A DNA stretch of 64,000 bases, taken from NCBI GenBank assembly GCA_014642895.1, contig BMJD01000002.1, positions 186,001 to 250,000 on the forward strand, in the 5' to 3' direction. Position 1 is the stretch's first letter. Each line of letters starts with the position of its first letter. Under the pieces are notes generated by a model. It was not told the origin of the DNA. It did not search any database and saw nothing but the letters and a program-made list of their open reading frames with translations. Positions 53,633 through 62,238 of the stretch are shown piece by piece. Made by a program: the position numbers and the translations under genes. This DNA comes from Lentibacillus populi (GTDB lineage: Bacteria > Bacillota > Bacilli > Bacillales > Amphibacillaceae).

Positions 53633-54388
53633 GTGAAAGTAATTCCGGAACAAAAAGAACATGTACTGCTTAAAGATGTTCAGAAGGGTTACGGCGATCG
53701 AACTGTTTTAAATGGATTGGAACTTTCTATTCATAAAGGAGAATTTGTTGCCATTGTCGGGAAAAGCGGATGCGGCAAAAGTACATTGCTCCGATTAATT
53801 GCAGGTCTGGAAAGACTGAATGAAGGGGTAATCCGAATTAATGATAAGCCGCTGACACAATTAAATGAACATGCGCGAATCATGTTTCAGGATGGCCGCT
53901 TGCTGCCTTGGAAGCGGGTTATTGATAATGTTTGTATCGGCCTGGCAAAGGATGCAAAAGCAAAGGCAAAAATAGCTTTAAGGCAAGTCGGGCTTGAAGA
54001 TCGGATGAAGGAATATCCGGCGAAACTATCTGGCGGACAAAAACAGCGGGTAGCACTGGCAAGGGCATTGGTTCATGATCCATCACTCCTGCTGCTTGAT
54101 GAACCACTAGGTGCACTTGATGCACTTACCCGGATCGAAATGCAGGACCTGATTGCATCATTATGGCAAAAAAATAAGTTTACTTCCATTCTCGTAACAC
54201 ATGATGTGGAAGAAGCAGTCGCAATGGCAGATCGGGTTATCTTAATTGAAAACGGAAAGGTCAGTCTCAATCAGGTAATTAATTTACCAAGGCCGCGGCA
54301 GCGCACCCACCCAGCATTTTCCATGTATTTGGAAGAAATTCTGGGGCGAATAATGGATCGCCAGCAGAAGAAAAATTTCGTTATGTAG
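53633..54388 (+). CDS. ssuB: Aliphatic sulfonate ABC transporter, ATPase
   Basis: A 251-residue ATPase. Walker A is [13 protein letters not shown], the Q loop [14 protein letters not shown] is the SsuB/TauB type, the signature is [15 protein letters not shown], Walker [18 protein letters not shown] and the H loop [17 protein letters not shown] start follows AAAGGAGATGG. It ends the operon. A weak hairpin follows, but no strong terminator could be assigned. Confidence 0.92.
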   Translation: MKVIPEQKEHVLLKDVQKGYGDRTVLNGLELSIHKGEFVAIVGKSGCGKSTLLRLIAGLERLNEGVIRINDKPLTQLNEHARIMFQDGRLLPWKRVIDNVCIGLAKDAKAKAKIALRQVGLEDRMKEYPAKLSGGQKQRVALARALVHDPSLLLLDEPLGALDALTRIEMQDLIASLWQKNKFTSILVTHDVEEAVAMADRVILIENGKVSLNQVINLPRPRQRTHPAFSMYLEEILGRIMDRQQKKNFVM

Positions 54389-54423
54389 GTAAAGATTGAT
54401 TTTTTTCACTCGATTAGAAACGA

Positions 54424-54699
54424 TTAGTTGCTTTTTACACCGTAGAGAATGAAACCAACACCGATAATAATCCAAAAAAACTTTCCAAATGATAGCTTGT
54501 CGGCAATGCCAAATATGCCAATCGCAGTCGTAATTACCAAAATTAAAGGCCCGATCAAGGCAAGTGAAGTATTAATAATTAGCGCTTTTTCGACTTCATT
54601 AAAGCGGATCATCAGATAGGCGGCAAATATTTCGATACATCCTGATAATATCCGTAAAAGCGCCATGCCAATAATTGCTTTTTCCAATATGGTAAACAT
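54424..54699 (-). CDS. YqhV-like small membrane protein (DUF2619)
   Basis: A 91-residue protein with three hydrophobic helices: AIIGMALLRILSGCIEIFAAYLMIRF, ALIINTSLALIGPLILVITTAIGIFGIA and FFWIIIGVGFILYGV. The MALLRILSGCIE segment is the DUF2619/YqhV signature. B. subtilis yqhV lies just ahead of the spoIIIA operon, but no spoIIIA genes are here. CAGGAGG precedes the ATG at 54699. Function unknown. Confidence 0.85.
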   Translation of the reverse strand: MFTILEKAIIGMALLRILSGCIEIFAAYLMIRFNEVEKALIINTSLALIGPLILVITTAIGIFGIADKLSFGKFFWIIIGVGFILYGVKSN

Positions 54700-54915
54700 C
54701 TTTTTCCTCCTGTATTGTACTTCATTCATTATATGCACTACTTGTACACATAAGGACGGGAATTGGGAAAAAGATTTATATATTTTTTGACACGAAGCAA
54801 AACCGCTCGTATAAGGTTTAGCGAAAAAACAGCCGAATAACAGCCTGCAAAGGTGGAATTATGTAATTGCTGTTATCCAAGTATTTACAACTCAGTTAAA
54901 GCGGGAGGAATTAAT

Positions 54916-55314
54916 ATGAGAGAAACAAATAAAGTGTTTCATTTGGCGATACCATGTAAGGAGTTAGATGAGACAGTAGAATTTTATGAAAAGTTGGGGT
55001 GCAAGCTTGCAAGGAGGTATGCTGATCGCGTAACCTTTGATTTTTTCGGTGACCAGGTGGTATGTCATCTAAGTCCGAATCATGTAGACGAAAATCCGAA
55101 AATGTACCCGCGCCACTTTGGTATTACGTTTTTAGCCAAGGAAGAGTACGACAAGGCGTTGCAAATGGCAATTAAGGAAGACCTGCCCTTTTTTAAGGAG
55201 CCAATGGTACGGTTTGCAGGCAGACAGGAGGAACATCTGACCTTCTTTTTGCTTGATCCGGCAAATAATTTGTTGGAATTTAAGTATTATCATGATGCTA
55301 GCATGGCTTATTAA
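54916..55314 (+). CDS. Glyoxalase/dioxygenase (VOC) family protein
   Basis: A 132-residue vicinal-oxygen-chelate protein with paired beta-alpha-beta-beta-beta modules: HLAIPCKELDETVEFYEKLGCKLARRYADRVTFDFFGDQVVCHLS and HFGITFLAKEEYDKALQMA...FFLLDPANNLLEFKYYHD. Metal-ligand positions (His near residue 11, His near 55-60, Glu near the C-terminus) are visible. The ATG at 54916 follows GGGAGG. The DPANNLLEFKYY ending is like the fosfomycin-resistance/bleomycin-type VOC group; substrate unknown. Confidence 0.88.
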   Translation: MRETNKVFHLAIPCKELDETVEFYEKLGCKLARRYADRVTFDFFGDQVVCHLSPNHVDENPKMYPRHFGITFLAKEEYDKALQMAIKEDLPFFKEPMVRFAGRQEEHLTFFLLDPANNLLEFKYYHDASMAY

Positions 55315-55382
55315 AGATGTTTAACAAGCTGCCAAATGAGAAGCGGTGAACTCTGGAGATGGCTTGCCGTGACTTTTTGAAA
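55311..55382 (+). repeat. Possible short MITE derivative after the VOC gene
   Basis: AAGATGTTTAACAAGCTGCCAAATG at the left and GCCGTGACTTTTTGAAAAC at the right resemble the two ends of the 165-180 bp elements in inverted orientation, but only about 70 bp are present. Diverged, so uncertain. Confidence 0.35.
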
Positions 55383-55492
55383 ACACAGACCTTTTTAGCA
55401 TAGAGGGTATAGTTGTTAGCCTTTCCGTTTGAAATGAGAAATTCTGGGTAAATTATACGTGCAATTAGTTTAACAAGAAAGGAATTTATCAC

Positions 55493-55645
55493 ATGATAAG
55501 GAATCGAAAAAGTAATCGGAACCAGGAAATGAAGTATGATAAAAGAGCTGAGGGACAACAGAATAGAGACGCAAACAATCACGAGGAAGATAGGATTGAT
55601 TCGGAAAAATTGCGCTATAAAAATGCAGATGAGATATATGAATAG
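55493..55645 (+). CDS. Small hydrophilic protein of 50 residues
   Basis: An intact 50-codon frame with AAGAAAGGA nine bases before ATG and a strong terminator about 65 bp after its stop. The product (MIRNRKSNRNQEMKYDKRAEG..., then QQNRDANNHEEDRIDSEKL and NADEIYE at the end) is highly charged with no hydrophobic core. It resembles the 58-residue protein at 44729 in composition. I do not recognise a family. Confidence 0.62.
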   Translation: MIRNRKSNRNQEMKYDKRAEGQQNRDANNHEEDRIDSEKLRYKNADEIYE

Positions 55646-55709
55646 AGGTATAAAGGTACAATAAGGCAAACAAAAAGGATCATAATAAAAAATAGTGTCC
55701 ATAAGAAAT

Positions 55710-55746
55710 GGGAACAGGTGAATAGTAGAAATCCTGTTCCCTTTTT
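55710..55746 (+). terminator. Terminator downstream of the 50-residue gene
   Basis: GGGAACAGG pairs perfectly with CCTGTTCCC (9 bp) and is followed by TTTTT. Confidence 0.9.
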
Positions 55747-55754
55747 AGGATTAA

Positions 55755-56398
55755 TTAATTATCAGTTTCAAAGTTGTAATCCGTTTGCCATTTGTTTCAA
55801 GTACATTGTCACCGAGAAGAATGGCGCCTAGCGCGACAAACCCGCCAACGAGGTTTCCCTGGTCAATCGTATTAGCCCTGCAGAAAACGTCTCCAAAAAG
55901 CCGGTTATGATGCCTAATAGACCCATAAACTTCAACCATTTACCTTTCAATCACTTCTTGTCGATAATTTAGATTACTTTATTTACGGAAAATGCCAGTA
56001 AAAGGGAAAGTAAGGGAAAGAGTAACCAATACATAATAATTACGGTCAATGTCTCAACAACAGTACATTAAAAGCAATACCGGCCCTAACCGTAACCAAA
56101 GGAATACCACTTAGATTGGCGATAAAAAGAGATATGGAGGCCGAAGTAAGGATGATGAGGTGCGACATGAATGGAGATAACATTCCCAGGGACAATCCCC
56201 GACCCCCAGTGTTTTTACAACCCTCTCCACCTCCCAGGATTGCACCGAAAAAGACGTCTACCTCACAAACTAGTAACGCAATTTTTGTTTGTTTATTGCA
56301 CCAGTTCCATAGGCAATTCCCATGTATGCTACGGCACCGCTTGCACCAATATTGATAGCAAAAAAGGAAGCAACGATAAATAAAAGTATTGTTATCAC
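55755..56398 (-). pseudogene. cysP: Decayed cysP-type sulfate permease (PiT family)
   Basis: Broken gene directly downstream of cysH. The N-terminal part reads VITILLFIVASFFAINIGASG...YMGIAYGTGAINKQK, then a one-base shift in an A tract moves it into the frame with IALLVCEVDVFFGAILGGGEG. A further shift follows, and the frames GIVPGNVIS and LIILTSASISLFIANLSGIPLVTVRA are split. A later block has KFMGLLGIITGFLETFSAG and, in another frame, FVALGAILLGDNVLETNGKRITTL. These are PiT/CysP landmarks in correct order, but with at least three frameshifts, internal deletions and loss of the C-terminal part: about 640 bp remain of the roughly 1060 bp expected. Confidence 0.85.
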
Positions 56399-56414
56399 TC
56401 AAAACAGCCCCTAC

Positions 56415-57122
56415 TTATTGGTGCAGCCCACACTCGCTTTTTTGGAAGTTTGCCCATCTGCCCGATCGTGCGTCTCTTCCATCCTTAACTGGAAGTGTAC
56501 ACATTTCACAGCCGATACTTGGATAATTGTTGTCATGCAATTTATTGTAAGGGAGGTTATTTAATTTGATATATTCCCAAACATCATCCCATTTCCAATG
56601 AATTAACGGGCAAATTTTTATGCTTTTGAATCGATCATCCTTGTTAATATACGCTATATTCCTTCTGCCAATTGACTGCTCCCGTCTTAACCCGGAAATC
56701 CAGGCATCTACACGGGATAGCTCCCGCGCCAGTGGTTGAATTTTTCTGATATGACAGCATAGATTTGGATGACGCTCCCACAGTTTGTTACCATATTCAG
56801 CTGCCTGCTCCTCCACAGTCAACGACGGTTTAACCATTTTTATGTTAAGGTTGGGATATTTTTGTTTCACTTCTTCGATGAGGGAATAGGTTTCGGGAAA
56901 ATGTAAACCTGTATCCAAAAAGACTATCGTTGCGCAGGGGTTAACCTTGGCAATCAGATCAATTAAAACAATTCCTTCTGCTCCAAAGCTGCAAGAATAC
57001 AAGATTTTATCCTCATATACTTGAAAGGCCCACTTAATCACGTCCATGAAATCTTTTAAACGTGCGTTGAGCTTCGCTTGAACCTGGTCGTTCCAGTTAT
57101 CATACGTTAATTTTTCCTCCAT
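56415..57122 (-). CDS. cysH: Phosphoadenylyl/adenylyl-sulfate reductase CysH
   Basis: Reduces activated sulfate (APS or PAPS) to sulfite with thioredoxin. The 235-residue protein has the PP-loop-like start SCSFGAEGIVLIDLIAKVNP, VEEQAAEYGNKLWERHPNLCCHIRKIQPL, GCEMCTLPVKDGRDARSGRW and the catalytic C-terminal KSECGLHQ. The CC...CxxC set indicates a [4Fe-4S] cluster, i.e. the Bacillus/plant APS-reductase-like type. It is followed by a ruined cysP; sat and cysC are absent from the window. Its neighbour on the right is comB-comA, like B. subtilis yitB beside yitC-yitD, so it may supply sulfite for spore sulfolactate. Confidence 0.93.
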   Translation of the reverse strand: MEEKLTYDNWNDQVQAKLNARLKDFMDVIKWAFQVYEDKILYSCSFGAEGIVLIDLIAKVNPCATIVFLDTGLHFPETYSLIEEVKQKYPNLNIKMVKPSLTVEEQAAEYGNKLWERHPNLCCHIRKIQPLARELSRVDAWISGLRREQSIGRRNIAYINKDDRFKSIKICPLIHWKWDDVWEYIKLNNLPYNKLHDNNYPSIGCEMCTLPVKDGRDARSGRWANFQKSECGLHQ

Positions 57123-57257
57123 TTTTTACCACCTAACATTTAACTAACAATGAGATTCTTTCGTAATAATCCATTGCGTGGGTATCTGCCTGAAATAAAT
57201 GTATTCAAATGGATCAAGGTTTGTTAAAGATAAAACGCCTATTTTGTTTAAAGTTAC

Positions 57258-57431
57258 GTGTTCAAAAAGTCACTGAATGGTCGAGACGGCGTTGCTCCCG
57301 GAACTGGGCTTGAACAGGACGTACTGAATTTTGCTGTTGGTAATTGTCGTGGGACAGTTTTTAGCAGAAGATCCTCCGCTGCTAACGAAGAGATTCGCCG
57401 GTTAGTCATTTGGTGATTTTTTGAACATCCT
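57258..57431 (+). mobile_element. MITE-like element, copy 3 (about 174 bp)
   Basis: Left end CGTGTTCAAAAAGTCACTGAAT and right end ATTTGGTGATTTTTTGAACATCCT are inverted repeats. The right flank TCTTAAA repeats the flank of copy 4 and (inverted) copy 2. Non-coding interior. It separates cysH from comB, two divergent genes that would otherwise share a promoter region. Confidence 0.75.
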
Positions 57432-57555
57432 CTTAAAGACTGGATTTAGAAATAATTGTAACGACTATATAATAGGCGAATATACTTAGTGTATGTGGTT
57501 CGGATAATTACACGAAATTTGTATCCAATTTTTTAGAGGTTAGTGGGGAAAACGA

Positions 57556-58251
57556 ATGCAGATTATCATTTACCAAGGTAATGCGGCACCCCCTAAAGCT
57601 GCTGATATTACGATTGTTATTGATGTTATTCGTGCATTTACGGTAGCACATTATGCTTTTTTACAAGGGGTGCATTGTATTTTTCTTGCAGATTCAATAG
57701 AACAGGCGTTACAAATAAAAAAGGAAAATCCTGACTTCCTGCTGGCGGGGGAGGTAGATGGTTTAGCTATCGAAGGATTCGATTTGGATAACTCGCCATC
57801 TCATATTAAACAACTAAATCTTACAGGAAAAACACTTGTACAAAAGACAACGAATGGGGTACGGGCTGCTTTAAATTGTTTGGCATCCAAGCATGTCTTT
57901 GTTACCGGATTTTCAAATGCCAAACAAACGGCAGCTTTTATTAGAGAAAAAATGGCAGCCGTAAACGGGAAAATGATTCATATTATTGCCTCCCATCCGA
58001 GCGGGGACGATGATCTTGCTTGTGCAGAGTATATCAAAAGTATGCTGGAAGGTAGTTCAAATTTAATTTCAGCCCAGGAGGTAAAAGAAAGAATCAAACA
58101 TTCCCATGTAGCAGAAAAATTTTTTGACGAAGAAAATCCGGTATTTTTACGTGAAGATATTAATAATTGTTTAAAAGAGATCAATACGGACTTCGTTATG
58201 AAGATGAATACGACTAGCGAAATTCCAAAGATTGAGAGGGTTAATGTATGA
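57556..58251 (+). CDS. comB: 2-phosphosulfolactate phosphatase ComB
   Basis: Hydrolyses (2R)-phospho-3-sulfolactate to sulfolactate. In methanogens this leads to coenzyme M, in Bacillus to the sulfolactate stored in spores. The 231-residue protein has the ComB segments IVIDVIRAFTVAHYAF, LLAGEVDGLAIEGFDLDNSPSHI, LVQKTTNGVRAALNCL and IIASHPSGDDDLACAEYIKSML. Its stop overlaps the comA start (ATGA). It is the counterpart of B. subtilis yitC. Confidence 0.93.
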   Translation: MQIIIYQGNAAPPKAADITIVIDVIRAFTVAHYAFLQGVHCIFLADSIEQALQIKKENPDFLLAGEVDGLAIEGFDLDNSPSHIKQLNLTGKTLVQKTTNGVRAALNCLASKHVFVTGFSNAKQTAAFIREKMAAVNGKMIHIIASHPSGDDDLACAEYIKSMLEGSSNLISAQEVKERIKHSHVAEKFFDEENPVFLREDINNCLKEINTDFVMKMNTTSEIPKIERVNV

Positions 58252-59039
58252 CGGAATCGGGATTAATACTACCAACAAGGGAAGCAAAACCAAGAGAAAA
58301 AGGGTTAACGGTTATCATTGATAATGGAGTTCCCTTGAATTTGTTCAGGGATACCATTCGTAGCTCGGGTGAGTATATTGATTTTGTAAAGTTTGGTTGG
58401 GGTACATCCGTTGTGACCCATTTTTTGGAACGGAAAATAGCCTGTTTGCAGGATCATGGAATAGAATTCTTTTTTGGTGGTACGTTATTCGAAAAGTTTC
58501 TGAGTCAGGATAAGGTTGAATCGTTTTACAACTATTGCAAAACGTTTAACTGCAGTCATGTAGAAATTTCCAATGGTACAGTCGCTATATCCAACCGTGA
58601 CAAAACCAGGTTCATCAAGGATTTTGCAGATGAATTTACGGTCTTTAGCGAAGTTGGTCATAAAGATTCTTTCATGGCTAATAATCAGGATTCCACTGAA
58701 TGGATTGAAAGTATTTATGAGGATATAGAGGCTGGTGCATCAAAAGTCATCACTGAAGCGAGAGAAAGCGGAACAAGTGGAATATGTCGGGAGAATGGCG
58801 ATATTCGAATTGATATTTTTGAACAAATTGCTGACTCGGGTATTCCATTAGAAAGACTAATCTTTGAAGCACCAAATAAAAAGATGCAAACTTTTTTTAT
58901 TAAACATGTAGGGGCGAATGTCAACCTGGCCAATATTGCTTTATTAGACGTAATCTCACTGGAGACCTTACGTCTGGGATTACGTTCTGATACGTTTAAC
59001 CAGTTTAGAAATCTGTTCTTTGTTAACAAGGAGGAATAG
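58248..59039 (+). CDS. comA: Phosphosulfolactate synthase ComA
   Basis: Adds sulfite to phosphoenolpyruvate to make (2R)-phospho-3-sulfolactate. The 263-residue TIM-barrel protein shows TVIIDNGVPLNLFRDTIRSSGEYIDFVKFGWGTSVVT, FFFGGTLFEKFLSQDKV, CSHVEISNGTVAIS and KVITEARESGTSGICRENG. It is the counterpart of B. subtilis yitD, whose expression is forespore-specific. Placed after comB in a two-gene operon with a terminator about 120 bp downstream. Confidence 0.93.
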   Translation: MTESGLILPTREAKPREKGLTVIIDNGVPLNLFRDTIRSSGEYIDFVKFGWGTSVVTHFLERKIACLQDHGIEFFFGGTLFEKFLSQDKVESFYNYCKTFNCSHVEISNGTVAISNRDKTRFIKDFADEFTVFSEVGHKDSFMANNQDSTEWIESIYEDIEAGASKVITEARESGTSGICRENGDIRIDIFEQIADSGIPLERLIFEAPNKKMQTFFIKHVGANVNLANIALLDVISLETLRLGLRSDTFNQFRNLFFVNKEE

Positions 59040-59158
59040 GGGAATAGGTAACACTGCAATAGATCGCTCAAATAGTTTAACAACTGAACCAACAACAGTT
59101 GAATCAATAATTCAGTAAAATTTGGCCGCTAAAAAATTGTTTCCTTGCAGAAGGATCT

Positions 59159-59195
59159 AAAATGACCCCGGTAATTTGTGCCGGGATCATTTTCC
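59159..59195 (+). terminator. Terminator of comB-comA
   Basis: AAAATGACCCCGG pairs with CCGGGATCATTTT (one mismatch in 13) followed by a short T/C tract. Confidence 0.82.
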
Positions 59196-59261
59196 ATGTC
59201 GATTACAAAAAATTTGATACCTTGAAACATAGACTAAATATGAACTCATAATCTCATCAAA

Positions 59262-59771
59262 TCAATCTTTAGCTGTACCATGATGTAATGGAGGAGGAAT
59301 CAACCAGCCTTTTTCTTTATTCAGCTTAAGAACTTTTGCTCCGAGCGATGCCTTTTGCGTATGAATTTGTTCAAACATCATTGCAATATCTTCTCGGATG
59401 GATTGACCAATCATCTTACTGCATGCAACTAATCCCGCAGCTATCTCCGTGGACAAAGCAGCCGCTATTTCCTGATCCATAAAACGAGCACCAACCGGAA
59501 TATCTTCCAAGGAAGCTTTAGGTCGTTCCGGAGGGGTTGGTGGCATATCAACCCCATTATTTTTTAAGAGCGTTTCAATCTGATTAACTTCGTTTTGTCC
59601 TTCTTGAATAGTTTCTTCAAGTAATTTTCGCAGGTCTTCATCACCTGCATGATTTAAATGAGTCTGGTTGCCAGCGATTGATCCTTTAGCGGCAGTTAAA
59701 AAAGCCCAAGCTCCGTAAACCTCTCCATAGTGCATTGGCTCGTCGTTAGAATTTCCACTTAAAATTCCCAT
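59262..59771 (-). CDS. DUF3231 family protein, second copy
   Basis: A 169-residue DUF3231 protein: MHYGEVYGAWAFLTAAKGSIAGNQTHLNHAGDEDLRKLLEETIQEG, DMPPTPPERPKASLEDIPVGARFMDQEIAAALSTEIAAGLVACSKMIGQSIREDIAMMFEQIHTQK, and GWLIPPPLH at the end. The ATG at 59771 has AGGAGG seven bases upstream. Clear paralogue of 51210-51710. Such proteins often occur in several copies in spore formers. Confidence 0.88.
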   Translation of the reverse strand: MGILSGNSNDEPMHYGEVYGAWAFLTAAKGSIAGNQTHLNHAGDEDLRKLLEETIQEGQNEVNQIETLLKNNGVDMPPTPPERPKASLEDIPVGARFMDQEIAAALSTEIAAGLVACSKMIGQSIREDIAMMFEQIHTQKASLGAKVLKLNKEKGWLIPPPLHHGTAKD

Positions 59772-59892
59772 AGCAATCCTCCTGATTAATTTCATGTAAT
59801 AAATCCCCTTGCATTTTTAAGGTTCCCTACTTTTTCCTGCGTATTCACGGGGATAAGAAATATTAAACAAATGGATCAAGCGTTGATAACAG

Positions 59893-60070
59893 TGCGTCTT
59901 CAAAGTTACAAAAATTTGGTCTTGAAGGGCGAGTCGGCATAGTGAGAGCACCAAGGAAAGCTTTCTTCAGTTCATATTGCACGTGGAAAAGTGCTGAATT
60001 CGCCAAGCAGGGAGAAACAAGTAAGTGACCCAAGTTTCGCATTATCATTTAATGAATTTTTGAACATCCT
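59893..60070 (-). mobile_element. MITE-like element, copy 4 (about 178 bp)
   Basis: The best-preserved relative of copy 1 in opposite orientation: TTTGGTCTTGAAGGGCGAGTCGGC, AGAGCACCAAGGAAAGCT, AAAAGTGCTGAATTCGCCAAG and ATTTTTGAACATCCTCTTAA. The left end is eroded (GTGCGTCTTCAAAGTTAC). It lies between two leftward genes. Confidence 0.75.
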
Positions 60071-60129
60071 CTTAATCGAAAAAAATCTACGCTTGATAAA
60101 GAAGGAGTCAGACAAACAGATGACAATTG

Positions 60130-60336
60130 CTACATCAATAAGAAGTCGTGCTGCTGCAAGCTGTCAACAATCCGTTTCCCTGAGATTTTCTTATCATCAT
60201 ATTCAACCTTAACTTCGCCATCAGCTGTATCCACTAAAACTCTATCTATGCCATCCAATTGATTAAGGTAATGTTCGATTTCCTGGATAGCACTGCCGGA
60301 TGTAGCTTCTTTTACAATAATAGTTACTTCAGCCAC
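60130..60336 (-). CDS. HMA-fold small protein lacking the metal-binding cysteines
   Basis: A 68-residue protein with the beta-alpha-beta-beta-alpha-beta pattern of heavy-metal-associated domains (VTIIVKEATSGSAIQEIEHYLNQLDGIDRVLVDTADGEVKVEYDDKKISGKRIVDSLQQHDF). The usual MxCxxC is replaced by KEATSGSA, so it has no cysteine and probably does not bind copper. The GTG at 60336 is spaced eight bases from AAGGAG. It follows the AhpD-like gene by 15 bp, probably as one operon. Confidence 0.75.
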   Translation of the reverse strand: MAEVTIIVKEATSGSAIQEIEHYLNQLDGIDRVLVDTADGEVKVEYDDKKISGKRIVDSLQQHDFLLM

Positions 60337-60351
60337 CAATATAACTCCTTT

Positions 60352-60726
60352 TTATTTGGAACTCTGGTTGTAATAATCAAACGCATCCATTGCAAGTGTT
60401 GCACCTTGGGAGAAAGCTGCACCTCCGCCTAGAGCTGCACTAATGGCGATTGACTCCATTACTTCCTGTTCAGTTGCTCCGTGTTCAACGGCGCCTTTTG
60501 TATGGTAGATAATACAATATTCGTCCTGTGCATAAATACTTATACTGAGCGCAGTCAGTTGCTTATGTTTTTTGCTGATTTCCCCTTCTTGAAAACAAGC
60601 TTCCGTAAAATCAAAGTATCCTTGGGTCATTTCCGGCAATTTTTTACTAAGACGACTACTGCCTTGTTTAAAATCCGAAATTGATTGATCAAAATAATTA
60701 ACGATTTCCTCATCATTCATTTCCAT
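60352..60726 (-). CDS. Carboxymuconolactone decarboxylase / AhpD-like protein
   Basis: A 124-residue CMD-family protein with the pattern LPEMTQGYFDFTEACFQEGEISKKHKQLTALSISIYAQDEYCIIYHTKGAVEHGATEQEVMESIAISAALGGGAAFSQGATLAMDAFDYY. Only one cysteine lies in the active-site motif (EYCIIYH), in place of the CxxC of true AhpD. It probably has a redox or detoxification role. GGAGTG precedes the ATG. Confidence 0.88.
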   Translation of the reverse strand: MEMNDEEIVNYFDQSISDFKQGSSRLSKKLPEMTQGYFDFTEACFQEGEISKKHKQLTALSISIYAQDEYCIIYHTKGAVEHGATEQEVMESIAISAALGGGAAFSQGATLAMDAFDYYNQSSK

Positions 60727-60839
60727 TTGTTTTCACTCCAGTTCTTAAAATTCAAGATTATTTTGCCCAGTTTTTATGAATCAATCCTTCATTAAAGTAA
60801 CCTAATGCGAGGGTGTCTTATTCAAAAAATGTAATTAAT

Positions 60840-61964
60840 TTATTTTTTCCGTTTCATTGCTGCCCAGGCTGCTACTCCTATTCCAATTGCTGCTGTTGTT
60901 GAAAAGATGGGATGTTTAGCTGCTTTTACATACATACTGCCGGACCGGATCCAACCGATATTTGTTCCTCTCTCATGCAACCCATAACCTGCATGGTATA
61001 AAGCACTGTCTTCAGGTGGTTTGGAAGGTCTGTTAGCATGTTGGGTTCGATACATGATAAATTCCATTAGTTTATCCGTCAAGCGTGGACAAAGCGTTCC
61101 CACAAGGTATAAAGCTTTTGCTTGGGAACCGATAAACATGTCTCTTTTCGGGTTTTCAGCCGAGTAGAGTATGGCTTCAGCTACAGCTTCAGGTGGATAA
61201 ATCATTCCCCTGTGTGCTGGTTGCTTATTCAAATAACTTCTTGCATGTTCATTATAAGGCGTGTCTATTCTGCCGGGATGGATAAGCGTAACGGAAACCG
61301 GCACTTTTTCTTTTTCCAATTCCATTCTTATGCTTTCCGTCCATCCGTGTACAGAAAATTTGGCAGCTGCATAAGTCGATTGAATCACCGTCCCTCTGTC
61401 TCCAAACAGACTTCCAACATTAATCAGAGCACTTGGGACACCTCTTTCTTTAAAATGTTTCACAGCGGCTTTGCTTCCGTAGACAACACCCCAAAAGTTT
61501 GTGGCAAACATACGCTTTATGTCGTCTATGCTTACTTCCATAGCGTGTCCAAAGATGGATATCCCGGCATTATTAACCCATGTATCAAAATGCCCAAACT
61601 CTTTTATAGCCGTCTCTGCAATTTTGTTTACATCTTCTTCGCGTCCCACATCTGCCTGTACCAGGGTTGCAGAATGGCCCTTTTCTCGCAATTCATTAAC
61701 CAGTTCCATTAATGCCTTTTCATTTCTTGCAGCAACAACAACTTTTGCCCCCTTTGCAGCAGCCATTCTTGCTGTTACCAAACCGATTCCACTTGATGCC
61801 CCTGTAATCACAATGACCTGGTCTTTTAATTTCTTTAAGGTTAAATTGTTCAATTTACTGAAAACGTGATCCCTCGACTGGTTCACCTTCCTTGTGTCAG
61901 CTTCTTTTAAGGCAATGACCTTATCTGAGTTTTGACCGTCTTGGTCAATCTGTTGGTGTTTCAT
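60840..61964 (-). CDS. Short-chain dehydrogenase/reductase with C-terminal membrane anchor
   Basis: A 374-residue SDR. After a 45-residue polar leader the Rossmann motif VIVITGASSGIGLVTARMAA appears, then VNNAGIS, GSLFGDR and the catalytic TYAAAKFSVHGW. A C-terminal extension ends in a hydrophobic segment HPIFSTTAAIGIGVAAWAAMKRKK, likely a membrane anchor. AAGGAGG lies before the ATG. Substrate unknown. Confidence 0.9.
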   Translation of the reverse strand: MKHQQIDQDGQNSDKVIALKEADTRKVNQSRDHVFSKLNNLTLKKLKDQVIVITGASSGIGLVTARMAAAKGAKVVVAARNEKALMELVNELREKGHSATLVQADVGREEDVNKIAETAIKEFGHFDTWVNNAGISIFGHAMEVSIDDIKRMFATNFWGVVYGSKAAVKHFKERGVPSALINVGSLFGDRGTVIQSTYAAAKFSVHGWTESIRMELEKEKVPVSVTLIHPGRIDTPYNEHARSYLNKQPAHRGMIYPPEAVAEAILYSAENPKRDMFIGSQAKALYLVGTLCPRLTDKLMEFIMYRTQHANRPSKPPEDSALYHAGYGLHERGTNIGWIRSGSMYVKAAKHPIFSTTAAIGIGVAAWAAMKRKK

Positions 61965-62238
61965 GGTAAAGACCTCCTTGCAAAATAGTTTTTCTGCTTT
62001 ATAAGGTTTCGAGCAGGTTTACGAATCCTTCTTTAGTCTTGCTTTAGACCATAATAAGAGGCTACATATAACACAGCATACCATTTAAAATTTCCCATAT
62101 TTCCATTTGAATGTCGGTAAATTAAATAAATATGGGAAGAGTAGGAGTAATTAATGCGCGCCAAAAGACTAAATAGAGGTAAGTTTTTTTCTTTAAAAAC
62201 CGATTACCTTACAAAAAGCAGGTTAATTTAAAACTTCA
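61965..62238. other. Intergenic region between the SDR and the unknown protein
   Basis: About 275 bp of AT-rich DNA without a supported gene, terminator or repeat. It probably contains the SDR promoter. Confidence 0.5.

Noticed and set aside
56116-56355. Plus-strand frames across the cysP remnant
   Set aside because: The minus-strand sequence carries ordered PiT-family motifs, so plus-strand frames are antisense by-products.
57123-57257. S-box (SAM) riboswitch ahead of cysH
   Set aside because: No conserved S-box core or terminator/antiterminator pair is visible in the leader.
61122-61712. 196-residue plus-strand frame
   Set aside because: Antisense shadow of the SDR gene, with Ser/Phe/Cys-rich composition typical of shadows.
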